Assembly (NCBI GenBank): GCA_027704905.1
Contig: CM051004.1
Span: 12,291,948-12,355,947, forward strand
DNA: 64,000 nucleotides
Direction: 5' to 3'
Source of the DNA: Muraenolepis orangiensis
Taxonomy: Eukaryota > Chordata > Actinopteri > Gadiformes > Muraenolepididae
Shown piece after piece: positions 35,901 through 47,600 of the stretch. Within the stretch, counting starts at the first letter, position 1. Each line of letters begins with the position of its first letter. The position numbers and the translations under genes are program-made. Below the pieces are notes generated by a model. That model was not told the origin of the DNA. It worked only from the letters and a program-made list of their open reading frames with translations, and made no database searches.

Positions 35901-38900
35901 TATTTCCAATGAGCCATTCAAGTGAAAGTGGCACCAGACTTTGGTATTAACTCAAACAATCCAGACAAAATCTAAACATTAAAGTCCATATGTAAATAAA
36001 GTTATGTGTAATAAAGTGGAATGAAACAGGAAAAATGTACACCACAACAAGGAAAGGCAAGGAACCAGTTGAAAACCATAACTAATTAGGAGGCAACTCT
36101 ACCTCCAATCTGTGCTAATTAATGGGTTAGAATATATTGATGGGCTAGAAAAGGGTTGTTTTGTTAGCAAGGCGCCACACACTCGACACATCTAATGATG
36201 GGTAAAAGCAAAGAGCTCTCTCAAGACCTTTGCAACCAGATTGTTGCAAAACATGAAAATGGAATTGACTACAGACATTGGCTTCACAACTTCTGACTCT
36301 CCCAGTAAGCCACACACAGGAGCTCCCGACAAGATTTCTGATCAGGGAGTCAGAAGAATACTTGGAAGAGTAGCCAAAGAGGCAAGGACCACTAAGAAAG
36401 AGCTCCAGAAAGACTTGGAGCCATGTACAGAGAGATTCTTGAGATGAACCTGCTGCCATCCACCAGGATGCGGACGATGAGACGTGGGTGGACCTTCTAG
36501 CAGGACAACGATCCAAAGCATACAGCAAAGGAAACAAAACAAAAGAATCAACTTGCTGGAATGGCACATGTCATTCCACTTTATTACACATAACTTTATT
36601 TACATATAGACTTTAATGTCTATATGTAAATAAGGACCATATGGATTCCCTCCCCCCCCCCCCCCAGCTGAAAGTACTGGGTTCGATCCCCAATGTCCAC
36701 AAGATGTGAGAGCAAAATGCCTAACTCCCCTACCTGCTCCTGAATTCACTGTACGTTGCTTTGGATAACGTCATCTGATGAATGACTGATCAGCAAATAG
36801 CTAAGGGTTCAAATGAACAGAGGTAAAACACATTCAACTTACTTTTCCTCCTGGTCGAACACTGATGTCCATATAGTGGCCGACTTCAGAGGTCTTTGGT
36901 GTTCTGACATTCTTCTTAGAAAGAGCATGTTGAGATCCAACCGAGAAAAGAATGGAGAGAAAGATCACAGGAACGTGAACAACCACAACATGAACTGCAA
37001 CACAACAAGGCATGGCTCGTTTCCTCTTAGACCTTTATCTGCCATCTTGGCCCCTGGCATCTCTTGTCTAAGAGCCATCTTTTAACTGACATGACAAGCA
37101 AGTAAAGCTTTGCAAACTGAGAAATCATTCACCACTTCACTGACTTCCTTTTGAATTATTAAGAACAGAGATTCTGGGAAAATAAACAAACCAAAAATAT
37201 TAATATATATGAATGAATAAATAGGAAAAGTGAAGAAAGGGCAAAAATATGAACTTGCTTGTTGATTTCCATCTTCTTTTTTCAATTTGTGGCCATCTTT
37301 CCTATGAAAGTGTGGGACCGCTAGAAGGTTCTGGGTGTCAAGCGAGATCCTCTCTGGTTGCCATCTAGCTCCTTTTCTCCAGCAGAATATGATCAGAACC
37401 TAGCAGTTCAAGGTTAAACTACTCAAACCATATGGAAACAGGTTGAAGTGGGCCATGAACAACATTAAAACCATTCACACAATCCAAATAATGCAATAAT
37501 ATTAGATGCAATGATGAAACATCAAATGCCATTCATTCCGTTTCATGCTAAACATAAAACAACCATATTTTGTTTACTACTACTACACAGTATGAAAAAA
37601 ATAGTTTGAACTGTTCCTTTGCTACAATATTGACTGTGATTCATCAGAAAAGGAAGCAGCTCGGGTGTTCGACTCCCAGCCGGAAGGTACCGCTGGGGTT
37701 TGATCCCCATGTCTGTCCACAGTACGTCACTTTGGGTACGACTTAAACAGCCCAAACGGGGAACAGAAAAGCCCCGGGTCGGAGCCCACAAGCAGGATAC
37801 GAGCAGGTCCAGTGTGGCACTGCAGAGTGCCGAGAGCAGCCAGGGAGCGGCCTTGAAGAGCAGCCCCCCAGGAGCCCAGAGGTCAGAGAGCAGGAGGCCG
37901 GAGGCGTAGAGGAGGCCGGCCGCCGAGGACAACACTGCCGAGACACCACCAGCCCAGGACACCCTCTCTCTCCTGCACTGAGGGAAGAGAACACATGGAG
38001 CATAGAGGGTGCTATTCTATTTAATATTCTGATTTAAGGTTGGGTTGACACCATGGAATGTGGTAATGGGAGCTGCATTATGCACGAAAGACCCGATCTA
38101 TATTGCTAATCTGCACTTAAACATTGTTTATGTTGATGTTTTTTGTCGCCCAGTACTTGTTGCTCCAATTTCCATTATTTTGATGGTTCTCTGCCTCATT
38201 TGTCCACTTGGAGACATAACTCTAAACCAACAACAAATACAAATTAAAATCAAGTTAAGTCTAGGTTGGGGGTGGCAGGATAGCTCAGTCTGTTGAGACT
38301 TTGCTTGGGAACCCGAAGGTAGCCATTTCAAGTCCCCAAAACACCTGGGCACTGCAGAGGTGCACTTGAGCAAGGCACTAGACCCCTACACTTGCCCCCG
38401 GGGAGCTGTATAGAAAATAGCTGCCCACTGCTCCCAATACTAGAATGGGTTAAATGCAGAGAAACTAATTTCACTGTGTGTATGTATGTGACCTATGAAG
38501 AGTAATCCTCCAGATTTAGATGGTGTCTTACTGCTCGGCTGATGGCAGGGAATCTGGAGGTGCAGGCTATGGTGAGAGAGACTAAGCCCAGAATGTATCC
38601 CAATAGCTCTGTGTTATCCTGAGGAGAGACAGAATCACGGTGGTTAACATTGTTCCAACATCCAACAGCCAAGGAGGCTATTGAAAGGGTTTAGGACATC
38701 ACAAAGATGTATATTAGATAGTAGAAAATGCTATAGAAGAAAGTGAAGAGTGTTTGGTAATCATTTTCCCAGTGACACAGACACACTGACTTGAAGAAAG
38801 GCATGACATAGTTTCCTTCCGGTGGAGGGCTGGATGTGTGCTGGGATGCTGCGGTCTCTGTAGGATACATAACCTCCAAGTCCCACCAACAGACACACAG

Positions 38901-39838
38901 CGACGAGGTGCTGTCTTCGACGTCTTCTGATTGACCTTAACCTCCTGTCTGATGACATGAAACAAGGCCAACCCAAGACATTGATGAGTACCAGGGAATG
39001 AGCCTGACATGGGCTATCACCATCCTGTCCAATGTCACCTTCGGCTCATTAAAAAGATGACAACTCAGTTTACCTTCTGCGGAATTCCAGCACATATAAA
39101 GCGTGAGGAAGATGAACACAACGTTCACAACATCCACGGCTACAGCCAAGACACCAAACACTATCTAAAAGAAAGTGGATGTCACAGAAGTCAGATGATG
39201 CGCTGGTGGAAGCTATATGACCTCGTTAGTAAATATAAAGGCTCAGGTTTACCTGGATATCCAGCTGGGGAGAGAGGAAAGCGCCGGTGGTGCTACACAG
39301 GTTGCCGAGAAGGCCATAGATGGAAACAACCACCACTTCTCCCTTGTGTCCTTGCCTACCCGAAGGTCTACACCGATGACACATAAGACTGAGAACGAAA
39401 ACCACTGATCAGCATTTCGCAATTTTAAAAGTCGCAAGTCTACTCATCTATCAATACACTTAATTTCATTTAGTTATTTTAGTTATATTTTGTTTATACT
39501 AGTTTTATTTAGTTAGTTGTTATTTTGTTTTCAGCTTAGGCATTAGTATATTTGTGTGTGCATTTATTCCCCCTGTGTCAACTGTTGCACCTTAATTTCC
39601 CTCGGGGATTAATAAAGTTTCTTGAATCTTGAATCTAGGCATGTCTCAGAAACGACGCCAAACGCACAATTACGTACACAAAGCACGATGTAGCCAACAG
39701 CAACGCAGACAGCGCAAAGAGTGCGATGGGGACGCACACTTCGCCAGGGTTGATGGACAGGCACGTGGTGACCGACTCGACGCAAAACCGACATAAAGAC
39801 CGAACATCGTGAATGCGGTGTGTGGTCAAGTTGTTCAT
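32963..39838 (-). CDS. tmem44: TMEM44, multipass transmembrane protein
   Basis: Exons in minus-strand order: about 39657-39838 (start at 39836-39838 or 39863-39865), 39253-39355, 39074-39164, 38791-38948, 38532-38618, 37801-37977, about 37265-37399, 36843-36914, 35713-35805 and 32963-33100 with the stop at 32963-32965. Diagnostic segments are VNVVFIFLTLYMC, DNTELLGYILGLVSLTIA, SAAGLLYASGLLLSDLW with KAAPWLLSALCSATLDLL, GHYMDISVRPG, and the acidic end SSFSSDLE/WDFEG. All match the TMEM44 family, a PQ-loop-like membrane protein of little-known function. The first donor and the 3' end of the exon ending near 37265 are uncertain. Phases agree elsewhere. It lies between ATP13A3 and LSG1, as in human. 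Confidence 0.85.
33279..34818 (-). mobile_element. Tc1/mariner element with one in-frame stop
   Basis: About 1540 bp flanked by TA. The terminal inverted repeats are about 200 bp (left 33279-33488, right about 34624-34818), starting CAGTG(G/A)AGG. On the minus strand the transposase frame runs 34482-33502, 326 codons, near the usual 340. It has a helix-turn-helix N-terminus (MGKTKELSKDIRDKIVDLHK), a second HTH and the DD34E catalytic residues (SDETK, HDNDPKHTAK, NPIENLW). The only visible defect is a TAG at 34030-34032 directly after DETKI; upstream and downstream are in the same frame. It lies in the last intron of TMEM44. Confidence 0.95.
34895..34995 (+). repeat. tRNA-derived SINE fragment
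   Basis: Contains a B-box-like TCTGATCCCCGATGTCCACA, related to 36661-36780 (TTCGATCCCCAATGTCCACA) and loosely to 37665-37720. Probably fragments of one SINE family. Confidence 0.45.
35851..36640 (+). mobile_element. Degenerate second Tc1-like element
   Basis: Starts next to TA with CAATGGGGGGAAATAAGTAT. It has internal inverted repeats (35977-36022 against 36571-36618, each with TTATTACACATAACTTTATT on one strand). A start-like MGKSKELSQDLCNQIVAKHE is followed by stops, and most of the catalytic domain is deleted. It begins about 45 bases upstream (minus-strand sense) of the TMEM44 exon 35713-35805. Confidence 0.85.
36650..36785 (+). repeat. Poly-C run and SINE fragment
   Basis: A 14-base C run leads into a tRNA-like GGGTTCGATCCCCAATGTCC and a tail with GTTGCTTTGGATAACGTCAT, like the SINE tail at 5843. 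Confidence 0.55.
38268..38500 (+). mobile_element. tRNA-derived SINE in a TMEM44 intron
   Basis: GGCAGGATAGCTCAGTCTGT (A box) and TTCAAGTCCCC (B-box region) are followed by a body with CTTGAGCAAGGCACTAGACC and CTGCCCACTGCTCCCAATAC. The body is recognisably related to that of the SINE at 16644-16882 in the other orientation. Confidence 0.8.
39440..39643 (+). mobile_element. Retroelement 3' tail next to TMEM44 exon 1
   Basis: AT-rich sequence ends with CCTCGGGGATTAATAAAGTT, then TCTTGAATCTTGAATCT, a common fish LINE 3' end. It abuts the end of TMEM44 exon 1 and makes its donor site hard to place. Confidence 0.55.
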
Positions 39839-40259
39839 GTTGGGTCCCCATGTGGCGAAACGCACTAAATCCGCTGTTGTTGTGCCGCCCGGAGGAACAC
39901 GTACGAAAGCCGAATAGCGTGTCCTGCAGCAATCACACAGGTGCGTAAGGCCTTAATTAAGTCTTAATTAAACAGCTGCACAGGATTGTAATGTTGGGCT
40001 GACTTTGAACAGCCAGCCACGTATTGTGTGCAGAAATTATATTTAAACATGATGGGGGGGTATTGTTCCTCAAAAAAAAAGTTGATTAGTAGTTTGGGAA
40101 TAGATAAGATTAGATTCAGAATAATGTGGCGTCTAACCAGAGTGCAAATGTTGCAGTAAAGTGCATGGTAATATATGATTGACAGTTAACAGTCTACTAT
40201 AGGTATACAAATAGTTATGATTACTTATGAGTATGTATGAGATATGTGCATAATAATAG

Positions 40260-40261
<2 letters not shown>

Positions 40262-40312
<51 letters not shown>
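40262..40312. repeat. (TA)n(CA)n microsatellite
   Basis: About 35 bases of TA followed by 15 of CA. Confidence 0.95.
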
Positions 40313-40514
40313 GGTAAGTATACAAGTATTTAATAGGTAGTGATCAGGGGTATGCATTTATGAAAAACAGGATAAATATATATAAATGTATATACAGCAG
40401 GTATATGCAGTTGTATCAACAGTTGAAGATTAAAATGGTACAGTAAAACATTTGAAAAATGTACACGCTATCATGTATGTATATTATCAATAATATGTAA
40501 ACTAAATAACTGTA

Positions 40515-41022
40515 AACTGAATATCAAGTAAAGTCAAGTCAAGTTTATTGTTACTTCACAGTTTAAGTATAAAGCAGTGAGTGAAAATCTTATGTGCAAT
40601 ACCCGACGACAGACAGCAGTTATAAAAATAGTAAGAATAAAAACTGCAATTTATAAAATGCAATATATCGGCACAGAAAAAGAGCAATATGTATATAGAA
40701 ATCAATGTAATAAAATATACATTGTTATATGCTATACGCCCTTGTTCAGCAGCCTGCTGGCCTGACTGTGGAAGCTATCTCCGATTCTATTTGTGATACT
40801 GCAGTATCGCCTGCCTGACGGTAAAAGTGTGTACAGTTCGTGGCTGGGGTGGGCATTGTCTGTTATGATGCGTTTGGCCTTGGCCACGCACCGCTGGTTG
40901 TATATATCCAGGAGGGAGGGGAGCTCACCTCCAACGATACACTGGGTCATCCGCACCACCCTTTGAAGCGCTCTGCGCTCCAGTGCAGTGCAGTTCCCGT
41001 ACCAGGCGGTGATACAGACTAG
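40515..41022 (-). mobile_element. LINE 3' end (same family as 24643-26316)
   Basis: The minus strand encodes ITAWYGNCTALERRALQRVV, GGELPSLLDIYNQRCVAKAK and LLPSGRRYCSI. Its tail, ACAATAAACTTGACTTGAC on that strand, is the same as that of the LINE at 24643-26316. It is 5'-truncated and lies between TMEM44 and LSG1. Confidence 0.9.
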
Positions 41023-41652
41023 AAGAAAAATATGTGAATATACATTTGTATATATACAAACAATATGTATATTAATATACAAGCATTACCGAGTCAAATA
41101 AAGTATAGCTCCACAGAAGAACACCCAATGCCATTTTTATTGTATCTTGATTATTTTATTTGAGCTTTTTGCGAGTACATGAATAATACAAGCGTTTTTT
41201 GTGAGACACAAACCTACATTACATTTTATTTTGCATTCACAAGCTTATCCTTAATTTGTCTTCATTTACATAAGAAAATAGATGGTAAAAAGACCAGCTC
41301 TGAAACAGTTGAGCTGGAATTGATGGTTTGGGTGGTAATCCATCACCCAGGGCAGTACATTGCACATAATGTACTTTAGAACCAAACCTCTAGCCAACCA
41401 CTCTTTAAACCACACGAAGAGACCAGCATCTCTCTGCTGAACTAGGCTGGGGTTAATTCCTTTGGAATTGCATGTAATTGCTCCCATACAGTCATCCCAT
41501 TCCATCTGAAACGATTCCACGAGGATGATAGTAAACAGTCAGTCTTATTCACCCAGCAGCCATCTCGGTGCTTCTAGCTGGGTGGGGGGGAGGGGGTTAG
41601 GGAACTGAAGATGGCGCTCTGTGAATAAGGTCCATCCATAGAGCCTTCCAGG

Positions 41653-44600
41653 TTAGGCCTCCAGGTGCCTGGTGATTCTGCGGACCTTCTCCTTCTTGTT
41701 GCTGTTGCCGTGCTTCTTCCAGGGTTTGCCGACGGGAGCCTCTGGACCGCCTTGACCCTGGGCTTGACCCTGGGCTTGACCCTGGGCTTGACCCAGGGCT
41801 TGACCCAGGGTCACAGGACCACTGCCCATCTTGTAGCCCATGACCGACTGGACGCCCTTAGTGAGCGCACGCACGTTCTCCTGGAGGAAGGAAGAGGAGG
41901 TTGTGTTAGACCTGAAAGAGGAGGTTGTGCTCAGGGTTGGATGAAGAAGAGGCGCTTCTGTTCGCACCGGTGAATTGGACGTGTCCATGTGCAATACAAT
42001 CACACACTCCACACACAGGCCACTCGGCGCACACACACATGCAAAAAGTGTGTTTTCTAATTCAAGTAGTGTGAAGCCCTTCCTTTTTTTTATCTTCCCC
42101 TCTCAAATTTGATAAAACATTGTTATTTGTATCTCTGGTTCTTGTATTGCAGTTTTTTCCACTTAAAAGTGCCACCTCAGAATTAAGCTTGTTTTGATTG
42201 ATAAAAAGGAGCCCTTAGACGTACCTGATTGAAGAAGCTCTTGTCCACAGGGTTTTCTATCCTCCTCATTTTGTTGTGAAAGCTGGTACTGGGCTTGGAG
42301 AGGTAATCCGCCTCCCCTTCGATGGCCTGGAAAGAGGCGTGCTGTTGCTGGAAGTCTGCAGCTTGGATGTGAGGCGGAGGGTGGCAGTAAAGGAGCTTGC
42401 CCTGCCGGAGAAAAACACACCAACCACAAAACAGTGGTCATTAAAACTGCCAGAGATGGCGATTACATGCCCACTAATGGCTAGCCTGGAAACCAGGCAC
42501 CCTGCAAGCTTGTGTTTTATTTGCTCTGGCAGATACGTCTGTTCCCCTGTTCACAACTGGAATGGTACATTTTCTCCGAAAGGAGAACAAAACTGCACTT
42601 AAAATATTTAGTTGATAAGATTTGCTTGGCGTAATTCCGACAGCTCATCTCTGCTGCCCACTGTAGTCGTTTTTACGTGTTCTATTCTGATACCACTACA
42701 TCACAGGTTGCTCTGGATTGGTTGTAGGTCTATCCAATTATATCCAAAGAAATGTTTGTCTGCCCCTGTTGAAATTAAAAAGAGGTTCCAGACTAATACG
42801 AGAATTGAGTCTGGTGATGTCAGGCTAACTATTCGCTGTTCCTCAACAACATTCTTGCTACTGTAAACCCCCCCCCCCCACAGATATATGCCCCCCGAAC
42901 AACCAAGTGTATTTAAAAAAAATACAGCCAGACCAGAGTAACTAGGAGAGTATGCTGTTCAATAATATCCTAAATTGTATATAGGCAGTAACCACAGGAA
43001 AAAGTGACAATATTTTGTATCTGTTGCATGGACCTTACGTTGACATAATCCTTCAGCACGTATCGGGCCGATCTGGCCTGGTCAGGCTGGCCATGTGTCG
43101 TCATGAAGCCCCTCATGTCTGTGAGAAAAGGAAGACAGTTAACTTGGGAGCGTTGTTGCACTTAAAAGGAGTACATTTCCATTCTGTAGAAGAGGCAACT
43201 TTTGAATAAATGCACAGAAGAGACTAAAGGGCGGAATCGTCGAATCCTCCCTCTGCAGCACACAGATGACATTCACACTCGGGGGGTCTTACATCCATAC
43301 GCTATGAGCATCTCCTCGGAGGTGGGGATACGGTCTGGGTCCTCGTCCTCCCGGGGCCGGATGATGTTGATGCCGTACGTCTGCTCCATGACGTGCCGCG
43401 GGATGGTTTGACACACGTGACGTCTCGGTTAAGGGCGGTAAAGTAAGTCAGTAAGTAAACGGCTCTTGTTTCAACCCACCTCTGTCCACTAAACAATGTC
43501 AAACATTGGAGCGATCGAGAAATTAACGTGAATGCCAAACCCATATCGGAGCGCCATGGTAGGCTGAGAGCTCCTCTGCAAATCGCTTACTGAAGTCAAC
43601 ATGCGCACACACTGACCATATCCATCTTCTAAAAGGTAGTCTGAAAACGTGGGGCCAGAAATGAACAGCTGAGAATTTATTCAAACTTACAATGCCTTCG
43701 ATAGGTTTGCCATGTTGAAGTTCATAGGAGATGTTGACAGGAATGTCATGATTATAACCCTTTAAAACGGGCAGCTACACAGTTTGCATTGAGCCAACGC
43801 ATCACATTAAAACTACCGCTAGGCGGTTGACCGGTGGCTGGAAGGATATGAGAGAGACTGCAGGAATGTGGTCCCTCATCCGGTCGATGGGCAGGATCCC
43901 ACAGCAGATCATCTCAGCCTTGGTGGAGACGAAGGAGGGCATGACGAGACCCGGGCAGTCGCAGAGGCACAGGCCAGGCTGCACGTACAGAGTCTAAAAA
44001 CACAGCAGAGGTTGTGGGTCAGTCAATAGACAATGATGTGTCTCAGGGCCACAACAGGTCAGTCCTGGTAAAAAAGGTTTAACCGGAGCGGACGGCTTAC
44101 CTGAAAGTGCTTGGTGTGACCAGGTGTGGCGGAAACGGACACCTTCTTGTTCCTCAAAATGGTGTTGATGGTTGAACTCTTTCCCACGTTGGGATATCCA
44201 ACCTGTTCAATGTGTGTAATGTTAGGTTAGATTCGAATTTATTGTCATTGCACAGCCCAAGTACAGTACAGCGAAAATAAGTGTGAATGTTACAGTAAAG
44301 TGCATGGTGATAATGTACAGTGGTTGCATATTGGACCAAACCACTCTATATACAGCTTAGGGACATTCACACAAATATGCGTTCATGTCATAACCATTGA
44401 AAATGTATTTTAAAAGGGAATACATTTGAATTTCGGTATACAGAGGCTCAATCCCACAATACTAAGAAAGTTGATCACAATGCACGTACTGCTCAAAAAC
44501 ACAAGACATCACATAAACCCAAGAAGAGAAACCCTCAGAACACCGTCGCCGATGAATCTACTTGACGTGACTACTGTCACAGGCAGGCCGTATTCTAGCA

Positions 44601-47600
44601 CTCACCAGGCCCACGGTGAGCTCTCCTTCTTTGCACTTGGGCCCGTTGTGAACGGCCTGGAACACGGCCAGCAGCTCCTCCTTGTGCAGCAGACGACTGG
44701 AGTTGTGGAAGGAGCCGTTGTTCGGCGCACCAGCCGCGCCGCCCGCTTCCTCCTCGTCTTCACCTTCTGAGCAGGTCTGCCAGTCCTCGTCTGCTACCGT
44801 TACCTTTTCCCGCGGATCTTCCTCCTCTCTCCTCCTGTCTGCTCTCCTTGGCAACGGCGGGCTGCTCCTCTTCTTCTTCTTCTTCTTCTTCTTCTTCTGG
44901 TTCAATGCCGCCATCGTCAGGCTGCTCTACCGCCATCGCCTGTGCACATTTAAACAATACAATTGCATTTCCTCCCAGACTCTGGATGAAAGGGTGGTCT
45001 GTGATGAAAGGGTGGGAGACGAAGGAGACCATGTGCTGGAGTGAGAGGGTTATCTTTGTGTATATCTACAAATTATGTATTCATCAGCAAAAATGCTAAA
45101 ATTTTACATTAAATTTGAATGGTTGGAAATACGGACCAAAATACTGATTTATCCTTTTTTTAACTATCAATTCGACCCACCTTTTCCAACGCATCCAGCC
45201 GGTCTGCCTCTGCCAGGGCGGACCAGAACACCGCCCTGAGGCCTTCCTTCTGGAAGTATCTGGCCCAGACCCGGCGCTGCTCCCGGGTCAGAAGGTCAGC
45301 TTTGTTGACCAGCACCATGTTCACCTTGTTCTTGGACACCTCCTTCACATACGCCTCCTACGAGCACCACAGACAGCAGCATGAGTTACTCTGAATGGCT
45401 CCTTTTAACTAGAACATTAAATGTTTTCATTTGGTCACAATAAAGTAGCTGGATTCTGGTCGTGGTGGGGTAGAATGCTTGGAATAGGGCTGAAAGATAT
45501 GGCTGAAAATCAAACCAAATACCTCGATATCGGCATTACTGTAGGTTGACTATTGGTGCTTTTACAAAATTAAGACAATGAGACTTCTGATAAATACTCA
45601 ACAGTAATGTGGATTTAATGACAAAGTGGGTAATGGCAAATAATAGAACAGCTAGAACAGTCTGGTAAGTTCAGAAAATGACATCCCTTTACTGAAATGC
45701 ATCCTTTAAAACTAGGCAAGACAACCGTTATGCATATCACATATTACTACATCCAAAATCTAAGATGATATCTAGTCTCATATCACGATATCGACACAAT
45801 ACCGATATACTGCCCAGCCCCAGCTTGGACAGCCTCAACTTGTGCACATTTCAACCGCCACCCTTCCCCCTAATATGGAAACTTACACCATTAGCAATTT
45901 GAGGTTGACATTGATGGTTTGTACTTACAAGGTCGAGACAACGGAAAAGTAGAGGATTTCTGCCATCGACGATCTGGACAACGACATCGCTGTGGGAACA
46001 CACATGGATGATGTTCGCCTCAGTGTCACACACATGGATGATGTTAGCCTCAGTGTCACACACATGGATGAGGTTAGCCTCAGTGTCACACACATGGATG
46101 AGGTTAGCCTCAGTGTCACACACATGGATGATGTAAGCCTCAGTGTCACACACATGGATGATGTTAGCCTCAGTGTCACACACGTGGATGATGTTAGCCT
46201 CAGTGTCACACACATGGATGATGTTAGCCTCAGTGTCACACACATGGATGATGTAAGCCTCAGTGTCACACACATGGATGATGTTAGCCTCAGTGTCACA
46301 CACATGGATGATGTAAGCCTCAGTGTCACACACATGGATGAGGTTAGCCTCAGTGTCACACACATGGATGATGTTAGCCTCAGTGTCACACACATGGATG
46401 ATGTTAGCCTCAGTGTCACACACATGGATGATGTAAGCCTCAGTGTCACACACATGGATGATGTTAGCCTCAGTGTCACACACGTGGATGATGTTAGTTT
46501 CAGTTTCACACACATGGATGATGTTAGCCTCAGTGTCACACACATGGATGATGTTAGCCTCAGTGTCACACACATGGATGATGTTGGCCTTCGTGTCACA
46601 CACATGGATGATGTTAGCCTCAGTGTCACACACGTGGATGATGTTAGCTTCAGTTTCACACACATGGATGATGTTAGCCTCAGTGTCACACACATGGATG
46701 ATGTTAGCCTCAGTGTCACACACATGGATGATGTTAGCCTCAGTGTCACACACATGGATTATGTTGGCCTTCGTGTCACACACATGGATGATGTTGGCCT
46801 TCGTGTCACACACATGGATGATGTTAGCCTCAGTGTCACACACGTGGATGATGTTAGCTTCAGTTTCACACACATGGATGATGTTAGCCTCAGTGTCACA
46901 CACATGGATGATGTTAGCCTCAGTGTCACACACATGGATGATGTTGGCCTTCGTGTCACACACTTTGAAAAATCCCCCAAGGGAGTTAAGAATCCTACCT
47001 CCTCTCGATCACTCTCCACAGCTGCCTCCAGAAGTCCAGGTTCCTCTCGAACGGTGTGAGGATGAACTTCTGCTCCTCTTCCAACCTTTAAAAGCCATGA
47101 AGTTGGACAGTTGTTTGATTGCCTTAGCTAAGTGTATATATCAAGTGTTGTGTTGAAATTGAGATTAGCTTTGATGATGGTTGAACGACAACGTGAACAG
47201 TACTTTATAATGTAATGTAAAAGTAATACACTGTATATTGAATATCATTACCTACAGATATGCATTCAAATGTTTGCCTTTGCTCTTGTATGCCCAAAAG
47301 CACATTTCAAGTTTCTGGAGCAAACACCATGTAGCCTCTATTACACAAAATATAATGTTTACAAGGCCATCTAAAAGCCAATAAATGACATATAAGATGG
47401 ATAAAAAGAAAGATAAAAAAAATAAAAAGAATAGAACTGGAAATTCCAAACAAACTCAATACATACTGTGCGAGCTCCCTTCTCCATACAAGGAAGCTGT
47501 CCCTCTCTGCCTGCTGAAGGGCCGTAGCGCTGGTGTTCTCGTCCCACATTGGGCTGGGGGATTGGAACATAACATACGTCAACAACGGGTCAGACACAGG

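Noticed and set aside
45995..46968. CRISPR-like array
   Set aside because: Repeats are directly adjacent with no unique spacers, and the DNA is vertebrate.
45851..47059. Long open frames on both strands (about 355 and 370 codons) of a repeating ten-residue unit
   Set aside because: They are products of a 30-bp minisatellite whose length is a multiple of three. The array lies inside an LSG1 intron and overlaps two true LSG1 exons in other frames.
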